Notes: generated by a model from the sequence alone, not told the origin. Counted from the stretch's first letter, positions 7,907-16,815 are shown. The stretch: DNA of 64,000 nucleotides from Halarchaeum rubridurum (GCF_014647115.1 NZ_BMOO01000004.1:310001-374000), one strand, 5' to 3'. Translations and numbers: made by a program.

Positions 7907-8827
7907 TCAGGCGACGCGGTTGACGAGAGCTCCGTCGGCGGCGGCGTGCCGGAGGTTCGTCCGGACGAGCCGGGCGACGTCGGTAGGGTACTCCCGGTCG
8001 AGGGGCGCGGCGTGGGGCGTGACGAGCACGTCGTCGAGGTCCCAGAGCGGCGAGGACTCCGGGAGGGGTTCGGTCTCGAAGACGTCGAGCGCCGCGCCGG
8101 CGAGGGCGTCGGTCTCCAGCGCCGTGACGAGGGCGTCCTCCTCGACGACCGCGCCGCGGGCGACGTTCACGAGGTAGGCGTCGTCGCGCATCGCGGCGAG
8201 CGCGTCCGCGTCTATCAGCCCGCGCGTCGACGCCGTGAGCGGGACGGCGACAGCGACGAACCGGGCGTCCGCGACGGCCTCGTGGAGGCGGTCCGGCGTG
8301 TAGACGGTGCGTACGTGCGGCGTCCGCGCCGGGGTGCGACGCACGCCGTCGACGTGCATCCCGATGGCGTCCCCGCGCGTGGCGATGCCGCGGCCGAGCG
8401 TCCCGAGGCCGACGACCGTGAGGCGCTCGTCCCGGAGCGTGAACGGTGCGTCCCACGCCGGCGTCGTCCACGTCCGCTCGGTCTGGGCGTCGCGGTACTC
8501 GTGGAGGCGGCGGGCGAGCGAGAGCATCAGCCCGAGCGTCGTCTCGCCGACGGACGCGCCGTGGATGCCCGTCGAATTCGTCAGGGCCGTGCCGGCGTCG
8601 CGGTACGCCTCGACCGGGAAGTCGTCGTAGCCCGCGCGGATGCAGTGTACCCAATCGAGGCCGACGAACGCGTCCGCGTGGCCGAAGGTCACGACGGCGT
8701 CGACGGCCGAGACGTCCTCGTCCACCACGGAGACGGCCGCGTCGACGTCTTGGAGCTGTTCCACGAACGCGGCGGGCGGGCAGACCGCCCCGACGGACTC
8801 GTGCACGCCGAGACGAGCGATGTCCAT
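7907..8827 (-). CDS. D-isomer specific 2-hydroxyacid dehydrogenase
   Basis: 306 residues of the NAD(P)-dependent D-2-hydroxyacid dehydrogenase family. The Rossmann motif GLGTLGRG is central. The catalytic arginine lies in VNVARGAVV, the glutamate in DVFETEPLPESSPLW, and the catalytic histidine in VTPHAA near residue 275. A D-lactate, glyoxylate or phosphoglycerate-like substrate is possible; the sequence does not discriminate. The ATG at 8827 starts directly with the first strand of the fold (MDIARLGVH), so longer starts are rejected. It is monocistronic, as gene-poor DNA flanks it on both sides. Confidence 0.88.
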   Translation of the reverse strand: MDIARLGVHESVGAVCPPAAFVEQLQDVDAAVSVVDEDVSAVDAVVTFGHADAFVGLDWVHCIRAGYDDFPVEAYRDAGTALTNSTGIHGASVGETTLGLMLSLARRLHEYRDAQTERTWTTPAWDAPFTLRDERLTVVGLGTLGRGIATRGDAIGMHVDGVRRTPARTPHVRTVYTPDRLHEAVADARFVAVAVPLTASTRGLIDADALAAMRDDAYLVNVARGAVVEEDALVTALETDALAGAALDVFETEPLPESSPLWDLDDVLVTPHAAPLDREYPTDVARLVRTNLRHAAADGALVNRVA

Positions 8828-9130
8828 GCGACTAGCTACCGAGAAATCGACGTTCAATCTTGCGGAAGGGCGACTCGGGAGAAAGGCCTCGTCACAAGGG
8901 GCTCGGAGGGGGTAACTCCTCGTCACCGTCGCCCGCGTGGACCGTGGGCCCGCGCGTCTAAACGCCTTTCGAGGCGCGCGGCCGCTGTCGGACCGAAAGC
9001 GCACGCGAGTTCATCCGCGATGGCGGGCGAAGGGCTCGCCGTGCGCCACACATAGGCCGGGCGGGGTGCGCGAAACCCGACGGACGACCCGCCCGGACGG
9101 CCGCGTCCGTCGTGCCCGCCACCGGCCACG
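8828..9130. other. gene-free stretch with one inverted repeat
   Basis: No supported gene in 303 bp. It holds an inverted repeat with 6-bp arms CGGACG/CGTCCG and loop GCCG around 9092-9107, possibly terminating the NUDIX/eIF2B-like gene's neighbour transcripts, and a TATA-like CTAAAC near 8959 on the plus strand with only an 11-codon ORF after it. Confidence 0.4.
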
Positions 9131-10372
9131 CTACTGCCAGTCGCGGAGCGCCGCGAGGTCGGCCGCAGCGCTCTCGACACCCGCCTCGTCGAGGACGCCG
9201 TCCTCCGTGACGACGCCCGTGACGAGCGACGCGGGTGTGACGTCGAAGAGGGGGTTCACGACGTCGAGGGACGCGTCGCCGTCGTAAAGCTCGGCCGACG
9301 GTGCGTCCTCGACGTCGGGATCGTCGGGGTCCGTCTCGGGGGCAATCTTGTCCGTCGCGCAGACCGCGTAGACGGGGACGTCCGCCTCTGCGGCGGCGAG
9401 CGCCGCGGCGCGCGTCCCGACCTTGTTCACGACGCTCCCGTCGCGCAACACGGTGTCCGCGCCCACGAGCACCGCGTCGACGGCCGCGACGAGCGACGCG
9501 ACCGCGGCGTCCGTCGTGAGCGCCACGTCGAGGCCCGCGTCGGCGAGCCGTTCGGCCGTATCGACGCCCTCGCGGCCGGTCCGTGACTCCGCGACGACGA
9601 CGCGCTCGGGGGTCGCGCCGACGACCGCGTCGAAGGCCGTACCGGAGCGCGAGAGCGTCAGGAGCGACGCGCCCGCGAACTCGGCGGCGGCGGCCGCGGC
9701 GGCCTCGTCGTCGGCGGCGAGCGCCGCGTCGAGCACCGCGGTCGCGCTCGCCAGAATCCCGTCGGCGTCGGCCGTGTCCGCCTCGGCGACGACGCGGTGC
9801 ACGCGGTTGGCGACGGCCGCCATGCTCTCCCTCGCGGCGAGCAGGTCGCGCGCCGTCCCGAGAAGGGCGTCGTAGTCGGCTCCGGCCGCGGCGTCGTCCC
9901 GCAGGACCTCACAGGCCCGGAGCGAGATGTACGCGGAGCCGTGGGTCCCGTCGTCGCGCACGCTCTCGACGGTCGGCCGGACGCGGTCGTAGGACGTCCA
10001 GAGCCGTGGCACCGTCTCGCGCTCGCGGATCGCCGTCGGCGACACCCACTCGTAGGTGGTCGTCTCGTAGTTCGGCGTCACGTCGCGCGTGTCGCAGTCG
10101 AAGAGATAGGGGTGGACGACCCAGCGGGTCCCGCGCTCGTCGTCGGTGACGGGGAACGGGTCGCCCGCGCGGGCGAGCGTCGTGTCCGTCTCGGGGTCGA
10201 TGCCGGTCTCCTCCCGGACCTCGACGCGCGCCTGCGCGTCCGGGTCGCCCTCGGCGTGGCCGGCGACGGCGCCCCACCGGCCCGCGTAGGAGCCGACGTC
10301 GTCGCTCCGCCGAAAGAGCAGGACGTCGGTGCCGTTGCGCAGGAAGACGGTGACGACGTGTGTCTCCTCCAT
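9131..10372 (-). CDS. NUDIX hydrolase fused to an eIF2B-alpha-like domain
   Basis: 413 residues with two domains. Residues 1-130 form a NUDIX domain: the box is recognisable in GHAEGDPDAQARVEVREETGI (residues shown are the core; REXXEEXG glutamates present). Residues about 155-413 are an eIF2B alpha/beta/delta-like domain (SAYISLRACEVLRD, then TLSRSGTAFDAVVG, VGADTVLRDGSVVNKVGT and FDVTPASLVTGVVTEDG), the family that includes ribose-1,5-bisphosphate isomerase and methylthioribose-1-phosphate isomerase. The start MEETHVVTVFL matches the beginning of NUDIX domains. The fusion suggests linked nucleotide cleavage and sugar-phosphate isomerisation, but the substrate is unknown. Confidence 0.88.
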   Translation of the reverse strand: MEETHVVTVFLRNGTDVLLFRRSDDVGSYAGRWGAVAGHAEGDPDAQARVEVREETGIDPETDTTLARAGDPFPVTDDERGTRWVVHPYLFDCDTRDVTPNYETTTYEWVSPTAIRERETVPRLWTSYDRVRPTVESVRDDGTHGSAYISLRACEVLRDDAAAGADYDALLGTARDLLAARESMAAVANRVHRVVAEADTADADGILASATAVLDAALAADDEAAAAAAAEFAGASLLTLSRSGTAFDAVVGATPERVVVAESRTGREGVDTAERLADAGLDVALTTDAAVASLVAAVDAVLVGADTVLRDGSVVNKVGTRAAALAAAEADVPVYAVCATDKIAPETDPDDPDVEDAPSAELYDGDASLDVVNPLFDVTPASLVTGVVTEDGVLDEAGVESAAADLAALRDWQ

Positions 10373-10484
10373 GCGTGCCGGTCGGGTCGGCTCCCCGTTA
10401 GCTTCGGGGGCCGCGGCGGCGTCGGTATCGGTGTCCGTGTCGGGGGATCGGCGGCCCTTTAGCGACGCCGACGGAACTGCGGAT

Positions 10485-11243
10485 ATGGAAGCGTTCGCAG
10501 TTCCGGGACTCCCCGAGTTCGAGGCGGGCGACGACGTCGCGGCGGCAATCGAGTCCGCGTCCGACCTCCGCGACGGCGACGTCGTCTGCGTCGCCAGCAC
10601 GATCATCTCCAAGGTCGAGGGGCGAACGGCCACCCTCGACGACTACCCGGCGGGGCCCCGAGCACGCGAGATTGCGGCGCGCTTCGAGGAGCAGACCGGC
10701 GAGGAGCGCGACCCGCGTTTCGCCCAAGCAGTACTTGAGGAGTCGACGGACCTCGTGATGGACGAACCGTTCCTCCTGACGGAGACGCGCTTCGGACACG
10801 TGGGCGTGAACGCCGGAATCGACCGCTCGAACACGGGCGGGGCCGAACTCCTCCTCCTCCCGGAACACCCGAGCGAGTCGGCACGCCGCATCCACGAGAG
10901 CCTCGCGGCCGACGTCGCGGTGGTCGTCACGGACACCTCGGGGCGGCCGTTCCGCCACGGCCAGACCGGCGTCGCCATCGGCTGGGCGGGGATACCGGCG
11001 TCGCGCGACTGGCGCGGCGAGACCGACCGCGACGGCCACGAACTCGAAGTGACGGTCGAGTCGGTCGTGGACGAACTCGCGGCGACGGCGAACCTCGTCT
11101 CCGGCGAGGGCGACGACGGGACGCCGGTGGTCGTCGTCCGCGACTGGGCGTTCGGCGACCACGAGGGGAGCGAGAACCTCTATCGGGACGTCGAGAGCGA
11201 CTTCGTCCGGCAGGCGCTCCGCGAGTGGCATTACGACGGGTAG
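10485..11243 (+). CDS. cofE: coenzyme F420-0:L-glutamate ligase
   Basis: 252 residues of the CofE family, which adds glutamates to F420-0 with GTP. Family landmarks are VCVASTIISKVEG near residue 30, the LITETRFG-like LLTETRFGHVGVNAGIDRSN segment (metal and nucleotide site), TDTSGRPFRHGQTGVAIG, and ELAATANLVSGEG. The protein is soluble. The ATG at 10485 gives the normal family length and the first strand (MEAFAVPGLPEF). It is transcribed divergently from the NUDIX/eIF2B-like gene (112 bp between starts) and relates functionally to the F420 reductase fragment at the left end of the window. Confidence 0.95.
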   Translation: MEAFAVPGLPEFEAGDDVAAAIESASDLRDGDVVCVASTIISKVEGRTATLDDYPAGPRAREIAARFEEQTGEERDPRFAQAVLEESTDLVMDEPFLLTETRFGHVGVNAGIDRSNTGGAELLLLPEHPSESARRIHESLAADVAVVVTDTSGRPFRHGQTGVAIGWAGIPASRDWRGETDRDGHELEVTVESVVDELAATANLVSGEGDDGTPVVVVRDWAFGDHEGSENLYRDVESDFVRQALREWHYDG

Positions 11244-11263
11244 AACGGAGGGGCGGACGTGAG

Positions 11264-11452
11264 TTAGCGCGGCTGACCGTCGACGTATCCGGTGTCCGCG
11301 CCACCGACGAGGTCGGCGAGCGCACCGCCACCCAAGTAGACGGAGACGACGCCGAGGACGACGAAGAGCGCGACGCTGCACAAGACGAGGAGCGCGGGGA
11401 CGATGCCGAACGCGCCGAGCAGGATGTCGACGAAGACGATGGGGTTCGCCAT
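11264..11452 (-). CDS. small two-helix membrane protein
   Basis: 62 residues, start MANPIVFVDILLGAFG at ATG 11452. One or two transmembrane helices (residues about 5-45: a long run of Leu/Val/Ala) and a short polar C-terminus ending VDGQPR. No recognisable function. It lies 20 bp after cofE on the opposite strand, convergent with it. The longer in-frame reading upstream is basic shadow sequence and is rejected. Confidence 0.6.
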   Translation of the reverse strand: MANPIVFVDILLGAFGIVPALLVLCSVALFVVLGVVSVYLGGGALADLVGGADTGYVDGQPR

Positions 11453-11612
11453 ACGCGCGTCGACGGCGGCCGGCCCCTTAGCTCCCGGTGGTTCCGCGCG
11501 CCCGCCGCGAGCGACGCCGGGTCGGCCGGGCCGAAGGCGATGCCCGAGCCCCATACGGGTGGGTCGGGGTTCGGGGTGAGGGATTATCCGCTCGCTTCCC
11601 GTACGGGGTGGT

Positions 11613-11747
11613 GTGAGCGAACCAGACGTCGGCGTCGTCTGTCGGGTGGCACTCGACACGGGAGTGTGCGAGGCGTGTGGGGCGGGCGCGAACGTGCGCT
11701 GGCGAACCGAACGGGGGTGGTACTGTGCGGACTGCACGGACTGGTGA
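11613..11747 (+). CDS. 44-residue two-CxxC zinc-finger microprotein
   Basis: A small ORF starting at GTG 11613 with two zinc knuckles: CEACG (about residues 19-23) and YCADC (about 37-41), separated by ARVRWRTERGWY-like sequence, and ending TDW. This layout matches the haloarchaeal class of small CxxC-CxxC zinc-finger proteins, usually 40-80 residues and of unknown function. It sits in the otherwise gene-free 376 bp between 11453 and 11828, upstream of and on the same strand as moxR. Support is the motif and Trp/Tyr/Cys content, which is rare in random GC-rich ORFs; the promoter is unclear. Confidence 0.6.
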   Translation: MSEPDVGVVCRVALDTGVCEACGAGANVRWRTERGWYCADCTDW

Positions 11748-11828
11748 GGGCGCGACGGCGCGGCGCGCGGGACCCGACGACGCACGAGTGAGCCGCGGCG
11801 CGGCGAGTGGCGTCGGTGGTGGTCGGCC

Positions 11829-12818
11829 GTGACGGAGGGGTCGACGCGGGCGGCGGACGCGGAGCGCGGCGTCGAGCCGCTCCCGGTGGCGGAGGCGCGT
11901 GCGCTCGTCGAGCGCGTCACGGAGAACGTCGGGGAGGTCGTCGTCGGAAAGGCGGACGTCGTCGAGGACGCGCTCGTCGCGCTCCTCGCGCGCGGTCACC
12001 TCCTCTTAGAGGACGTCCCGGGCGTCGGCAAGACGGTGCTCGCGCGGTCGCTCGCCGGCTCCATCGACGGGACGTTCTCCCGCCTCCAGTTCACGCCCGA
12101 CCTACTCCCGAGCGACGTCACCGGGACGAACGTCTTCGACGAGGCGGCGGGCGGGTTCGACTTCCATCCGGGTCCGGTGTTCGGGAACGTCGTCCTTGGC
12201 GACGAGATCAACCGCGCGCCGCCGAAGACCCAGAGCGCGCTCCTGGAGGCGATGGCGGAGGGACAGGTGACGGTGGACGGCGAGACGCACGCGCTCCCCG
12301 ACCCCTTCTTCGTCGTCGCGACGCAGAACGCCGTGGAACGCGACCGCGTCTACGACCTCCCCGCGGCCGAGGTGGACCGCTTCACGAAGAAGTGCACGCT
12401 CGGCTACCCGGACGTCGAGGAGGAGGTCGAAGTGCTCGGACGCGTCGTCGGCCATCACCCCGTGGCGGACGTCGAACCCGTCACGGACGTCGCGGCGCTC
12501 CGGCGGGCGCGCGAGACGACGGCACGCGTCGAGACCGCGGAGCCGGTGCGTCGCTACGTCGCACGCCTCGTCGCGGAGACGCGAGAGCGCGCCGCGCTCG
12601 GCGTCAGCCCGCGCGGCGGCGTCGCGCTCCTCCGGTGTGCGCAGGCACGCGCCGTGCTCGACGGGCGCGACTACGTCGTCCCGGACGACGTGAAGCGAGA
12701 GGCGCGAAGCGTCCTCGCGCACCGGGTGCGCGCCGACGCGGGGGGCGACCTCGGCGGAGAGGACGCGACGCGCGTCGTCTCGCGCGCGCTCGACGCCGTC
12801 GACCCCGAAGCGCCGTGA
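11829..12818 (+). CDS. MoxR-type AAA+ ATPase
   Basis: 329 residues, MoxR family. Walker A GVGKT (65-69), Walker B VVLGDEINRAPPKTQSALLEAM (core LGDEIN around 122), sensor 1 VVATQN, arginine-finger region EVDRFTKK and a C-terminal lid with SPRGGVALLRCAQA. MoxR ATPases act as chaperones for the assembly of cofactor- or VWA/DUF58-containing complexes. GTG start. The stop overlaps the next ATG by one base (TGATG), and the DUF58 and transglutaminase genes follow without gap, the classical moxR-DUF58-transglutaminase locus. Confidence 0.92.
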   Translation: MTEGSTRAADAERGVEPLPVAEARALVERVTENVGEVVVGKADVVEDALVALLARGHLLLEDVPGVGKTVLARSLAGSIDGTFSRLQFTPDLLPSDVTGTNVFDEAAGGFDFHPGPVFGNVVLGDEINRAPPKTQSALLEAMAEGQVTVDGETHALPDPFFVVATQNAVERDRVYDLPAAEVDRFTKKCTLGYPDVEEEVEVLGRVVGHHPVADVEPVTDVAALRRARETTARVETAEPVRRYVARLVAETRERAALGVSPRGGVALLRCAQARAVLDGRDYVVPDDVKREARSVLAHRVRADAGGDLGGEDATRVVSRALDAVDPEAP

Positions 12819-13783
12819 TGCGACCGACCGGCCGCGGCGTCGCCGTCGTCGCGGTCGCCCTCGCGGGGTTCGTCAGCGCGCGGGCGTTCGGGACGCGCTC
12901 GCTGAACGCCGTCGTCGTCCCCGCTGTCTGCGTGTTCCTGCTCGCCGCGCTCGTCGTCGCACGCGCCGACGCACCGCGCGTCGTCCGCGACCCGCCCGCG
13001 GACGGCTTCCCCGGCGACGACCGGCGCGTCTCGCTCGCCGTGAGGGGCGACGGTGCGCTCGTCACCGTCCGGGACGCGCTCGGGACGGGGCTCGACGGCG
13101 ACGGCGTGGTCAGGAGCGTCGCGGACGGCCGCGAGGGAGGCTACGACGTCACGCTCCGCGAGCGCGGCCGCCACGCCGTCGGTCCCGCGACGGTCGTCGT
13201 GAGCGACCCGTTCGGCCTGTGGCGGCGGTCGTTCGCGGCGGAGGGCCGGGACGAGGTCGTCGTCTACCCGAGCGTCGTCCCGCTCGGTACCCCGCCGCGC
13301 GCGCTCGCCGGGGCGGTCGGGACCGCCGGCGGGCGCAGCGAGTTCGCCGGCGTCCGCGAGTACGTCCGCGGCGACCCGCTGCGCGACGTGAACTGGAAGG
13401 CGTCGGCGAAGCGCCCGGACGAGTACCTCGTCACGACCTACGCGGGCGACGGCTCGGACGCACGCGTCGTCGTCGCCGTCGACGTCCGCGAGGGCGGGGA
13501 CCCCGACCGGGCCGCGGTCGCCGCGGCAAGCGTCGTCGTCGCCTGTCTCGACGCCGGCGTCGCCGTCGGCCTCCGCACGCCGAACGGCACGCTCGCACCC
13601 GCGAGCGACGCGGGGACGCGACGGCGCGCTCTCGAACTGCTCGCCGACCTCGGGCGGGCGGAGTCGGGGAGTGACGCCGAAGGCGCGCGCGTCGTCGTCT
13701 GCGCCGGGGCGGATGGCGTGACGGTCAGCGTCGACGGCGAGACGCGCCCGGCGGCCGAACTCCTCGGGGAGGGGAGGGCGTGA
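12818..13783 (+). CDS. DUF58 membrane protein
   Basis: 321 residues. Two N-terminal transmembrane helices (about 7-22 and 30-50) are followed by a beta-rich region and the DUF58 core, seen as GRSEFAGVREYVRGDPLRDVNWKASAKR (core RxYxxGDxxRxINWKxSA), then a VWA-like segment VVVAVDVREGG. DUF58 proteins typically partner with MoxR and membrane-bound transglutaminases; their role is probably in envelope protein assembly. Start by overlap with moxR (TGATG); the end overlaps the downstream GTG by 4 nt. Confidence 0.9.
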   Translation: MRPTGRGVAVVAVALAGFVSARAFGTRSLNAVVVPAVCVFLLAALVVARADAPRVVRDPPADGFPGDDRRVSLAVRGDGALVTVRDALGTGLDGDGVVRSVADGREGGYDVTLRERGRHAVGPATVVVSDPFGLWRRSFAAEGRDEVVVYPSVVPLGTPPRALAGAVGTAGGRSEFAGVREYVRGDPLRDVNWKASAKRPDEYLVTTYAGDGSDARVVVAVDVREGGDPDRAAVAAASVVVACLDAGVAVGLRTPNGTLAPASDAGTRRRALELLADLGRAESGSDAEGARVVVCAGADGVTVSVDGETRPAAELLGEGRA

Positions 13784-15870
13784 CGCGACGCGTACCCGTG
13801 CTCGGGCGGGTGACCCCCGCCCGGCTCGCCGCGCTCGCTTGCGTCGCCGTCCTCTCGGCGTCGTCGCTCGCCGTGCTCTACCACGTCGTCGACGTCGTCG
13901 GCGACCTGACCCTGTTCTGGGCGGTGTTCCTCGGCTCGCTGGCCCTCGCCGCGCTCGCGCAGGCCGTCCGACCGCGGTACGCGCTCGCCGTCGGCGTCGT
14001 CCTCCTCGGCGCGGGTCTGTCGGCGTACGTCGCCACCGCACCCGAGAGCTACGCGCGCTCGCTCAGCGTCGCGCGGGTCGCCGACGACGCCGTCACGCTC
14101 CTCACCGGCTACTCCGTGCTCCGGATGGTGAACGTGCTCGTCTGGGCGCTGGCGATGATTCCCGCGCCCGCGTTCCTCACGTGGTACTTCGCGCTCCGGG
14201 ACCGCTACGCGCCCGCGGTCGGCGTCGCCGGCCTCGCGCTCGGGTTCTTCGTGCTCACGGGCGACAGCACGGGCACCGCGACGCTCGTCGGCGCACTCGC
14301 CGCCGCGGGCGCGGTCGGCCTCGGGACCCTCGATTCCCACGGCGCGACCCGCCGACAGCTCGAAACGGTCGGTCTCGTCCTCGCGCTCGTCGCCGTCGCG
14401 CCGGTCGCCGTGTCGGTCGCGCCGGGCGGCAGCGGGGCGACGTTTAGCGGCGTGGACACCGCGCCGACGACGAGCCTGACGAGCGCCGAGGAGCGAATCG
14501 GTCTCGGTGGGGCGCTCGACCTCTCGCCGGCCGTCCAGTTCGTCGTCCGCGCCGACCGGCCGGGCTACTGGCGCGTCGGCACGTACGACCGCTATACGGG
14601 GAACGGCTGGGTCCGCACCGGCGACGGCGGGTCGCTCGCACGACCCGAGGGGGCGAGCGAGCGCGTCACCCAGCGCGTCACCGCGAAACGGCCGCTCTCG
14701 GCGATGCCGGCGGTCGCCGAGCCCGTCGCCGTGGATGACGTCGACTACCGCGTGACGAGCGGCGGGACGCCGGTCCCCGAGAACGCGTTGACCGCGAACG
14801 AGAGCTACCGCGTCGTCAGCGAGCGATTGCGCGGCGGCCAGCGCGCGCTCTACGCCGCCGGGACGGACTACCCGGACGGAATCGAGCGCCGATACCTCCA
14901 AGTGCCGGACACGACCGGCGACGAGGTGGACGCGCTCGCCGCGAACGTGACGGCGAACGCCTCAACGCCCTACGGGACGGCCCGCGCCATCGAGCGCTGG
15001 CTGGAGCGCACCAAGACCTACTCGCTCGACGCGCCCGCGGCGAACGACCACCTCGTCCGGACGTTCCTCCTCGATACGGGGACCGGCTACTGCGTCCACT
15101 ACGCGAGCGCGATGGTCGTCATGCTCCGCGCGGAGGGCGTCCCGGCGCGCTTCGTCACCGGCTACACGCCGGGCGAGCGGACCGGCCTCGGGACGTGGAC
15201 CGTCCGCGGCGTCGACTCGCACGCCTGGGTCGAGGTCTACGCCCCCGACACCGGTTGGGTCCGCTTCGACCCGACGCCCACGGGCGCGCGCATCGACGCC
15301 GAGCAGGCCGCACTCGAAGACGCAACCGGGGGCGACGGCGGGGCGGACGACACGAACGAGGCGGCGACCACCTCGACCTCGACGTCGACGACGCCGACCA
15401 CCACGACACCCACGGAGACGACGACCACCACGTCGACCACCGCGAACGCGACGTCGTCGGCGACGGGAACGAGGATGGACGGGGCGAGCGGGCCGACGCT
15501 CCCCGACCCCCGGACCCTCCTGCTCTGGGTCGCCGTCGCGCTCGGGGTCGGTGCCGTCGCCCGCCGGCTCGGGCTCCTCGAACGCGGCTATCGGGCGCTC
15601 TGGGTCCGCTGGCTCCCCGAGGGCGACCCCGAGGCGGTCGTCGCGGGCGCGCACGAGCGGATGCTGTACGTGCTCGCCCGCCGCCACCGGCCGCGCGAGA
15701 CGGGCGAGACCGTCCGCGAGTATCTCGACGCGGTCGACGCGCCGACGCCCGCACGACGCCTCGCGTCCCTCCACGAACGCGCGCGCTACCGAGGCGACGT
15801 CGGGAGCGACGACGCCGCCGACGCCCGCCGGGCGCTCCGCGAACTACGCGGCGGAAACGCCCGCCCGTAG
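13780..15870 (+). CDS. membrane transglutaminase-like protein (TgpA type)
   Basis: 696 residues. The first 215 residues carry about six TM helices. An extracellular transglutaminase-like domain follows with Cys in GTGYCVHYASAMV (about 437), His in SHAWVEVY (about 480) and Asp in RFDPTPTG (about 496), the complete catalytic triad. A Thr/Ser-rich low-complexity linker (about 515-565) leads to a further TM helix (about 575-595) and a C-terminal DUF4129-type tail. Catalysis would occur outside the membrane. The GTG start overlaps the DUF58 stop (GTGA), so it is the last gene of the moxR operon. Confidence 0.92.
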   Translation: MTRRVPVLGRVTPARLAALACVAVLSASSLAVLYHVVDVVGDLTLFWAVFLGSLALAALAQAVRPRYALAVGVVLLGAGLSAYVATAPESYARSLSVARVADDAVTLLTGYSVLRMVNVLVWALAMIPAPAFLTWYFALRDRYAPAVGVAGLALGFFVLTGDSTGTATLVGALAAAGAVGLGTLDSHGATRRQLETVGLVLALVAVAPVAVSVAPGGSGATFSGVDTAPTTSLTSAEERIGLGGALDLSPAVQFVVRADRPGYWRVGTYDRYTGNGWVRTGDGGSLARPEGASERVTQRVTAKRPLSAMPAVAEPVAVDDVDYRVTSGGTPVPENALTANESYRVVSERLRGGQRALYAAGTDYPDGIERRYLQVPDTTGDEVDALAANVTANASTPYGTARAIERWLERTKTYSLDAPAANDHLVRTFLLDTGTGYCVHYASAMVVMLRAEGVPARFVTGYTPGERTGLGTWTVRGVDSHAWVEVYAPDTGWVRFDPTPTGARIDAEQAALEDATGGDGGADDTNEAATTSTSTSTTPTTTTPTETTTTTSTTANATSSATGTRMDGASGPTLPDPRTLLLWVAVALGVGAVARRLGLLERGYRALWVRWLPEGDPEAVVAGAHERMLYVLARRHRPRETGETVREYLDAVDAPTPARRLASLHERARYRGDVGSDDAADARRALRELRGGNARP

Positions 15871-15928
15871 CCCGTTCGTGGCGTCTGGCGACAGTATTTT
15901 GTAGCCCGACACCCAACCGCTAACCGTA

Positions 15929-16222
15929 ATGTCGGACGTATGCTCGACGTGCGGATTGCCCGATGAACTCTGCGTCTGCGAGGACGTCGCCAAGGAGTCC
16001 CAGCAGATCACAATCCGCATCGACGAGCGCCGCTACGGGAAGGAAGTCACCGTCGTCGAGGGACTCGACCCGAAGGACGTCGACCTCGACAGTCTCTCCT
16101 CGGACCTCAAGTCCAAGTTCGCGTGCGGTGGCACGGTCGAGGACGGCGAAATCGAACTCCAGGGGAACCACTCGGGCCGCATCGAGGACTTCCTCCGCAA
16201 CAAGGGCTTCAACGTCGCCTGA
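15929..16222 (+). CDS. translation initiation factor eIF1 (SUI1)
   Basis: 97 residues. A short N-terminal zinc-binding tail CSTCG...CVC (Cys5, Cys8, Cys15, Cys17) precedes the SUI1 fold ([20 protein letters not shown], then KFACGGTV and [12 protein letters not shown]). Archaeal aIF1 binds the small ribosomal subunit and governs start-codon fidelity. A TATTTTG box at about 15894-15900 lies about 30 nt before the ATG. It is monocistronic and followed by hairpin-rich non-coding DNA. Confidence 0.95.
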   Translation: MSDVCSTCGLPDELCVCEDVAKESQQITIRIDERRYGKEVTVVEGLDPKDVDLDSLSSDLKSKFACGGTVEDGEIELQGNHSGRIEDFLRNKGFNVA

Positions 16223-16236
16223 CGACCGTTTGCTGC

Positions 16237-16309
16237 GGGCGGCGAGCCGCCCCGGCAAAATCTCGGCTAAAAGCGCGGCGCACTCCCGTCGCGGCCTTCG
16301 GGGCCGCGA
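16237..16309. repeat. GC-rich hairpins after the eIF1 gene
   Basis: Two inverted repeats: 16237-16252 (6-bp stem GGGCGG/CCGCCC, loop CGAG) and 16289-16309 (8-bp stem TCGCGGCC/GGCCGCGA). Between them is GGCAAAATCTCGGCTAAA, nearly the same linker as in the hairpin array after engB (GGCAAAAATCTCGGC at about 7105). The two loci therefore probably contain copies of one dispersed intergenic element. The rest of 16310-16449 shows no gene. Confidence 0.75.
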
Positions 16310-16449
16310 TGGTCGCGCTCGCGCCTCGCGCCCGACGATGCGAGCGGGTATCGGGGCCGTGTTAGCTCCGCCCCGCGTTCATCCCGTCCTCAGGTTTTCA
16401 CGCGTGTAGCGGTGACTCCGAAGAGGGCGGGCGAAGACGACGTGATCGC

Positions 16450-16815
16450 TCAGAAGGGCGCTTCGGGGCCTTCGTCGGGCCCTCGACGTCCGGCGTCGGC
16501 CGTTTCGAGGTCGCCGTCCCACGCGACGAGGCCGCCCGCCATGCTCTGCACGGTGGCGTCGGCGTCGACGCCCTCGTAGGAGGCGATGAGGTTCGCGGCC
16601 TGCACGCTCGACTGGCCGTGCGGGCAGACGGTGACGACGTGCTCCGCGCCCGCGAAGCGCTCGACGTCGCGGGTGAGCGCCGCGAACGGGACGTTCTCGC
16701 TTCCGGGGATGTGGCCCTGCGCGTACGCGCCTTCCGGGCGGATGTCGACGATGCGGACGTCCGCGTCGTCCTCCACGAGCGCTTCGACCTCCTCGGGCGG
16801 TATCTCGCCGTCCAT
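16450..16815 (-). CDS. rhodanese-like domain protein
   Basis: 121 residues, a single rhodanese domain. The active-site cysteine is Cys64 in VTVCPHGQSS, and the N-terminal half has the family's IVDIRPEGAYAQGHIPGSENVPF. Likely a thiosulfate or persulfide sulfurtransferase, or sulfur carrier, in the cytosol. The start ATG at 16815 is near the beginning of the domain. A NUDIX gene lies 49 bp upstream on the same strand. Confidence 0.93.
   Translation of the reverse strand: MDGEIPPEEVEALVEDDADVRIVDIRPEGAYAQGHIPGSENVPFAALTRDVERFAGAEHVVTVCPHGQSSVQAANLIASYEGVDADATVQSMAGGLVAWDGDLETADAGRRGPDEGPEAPF

Noticed and set aside
8940-9060. TATA-like CTAAAC followed by a short plus-strand ORF (MAGEGLAVRHT)
   Set aside because: Eleven codons without composition bias, neighbour relation or structure; nothing beyond chance.
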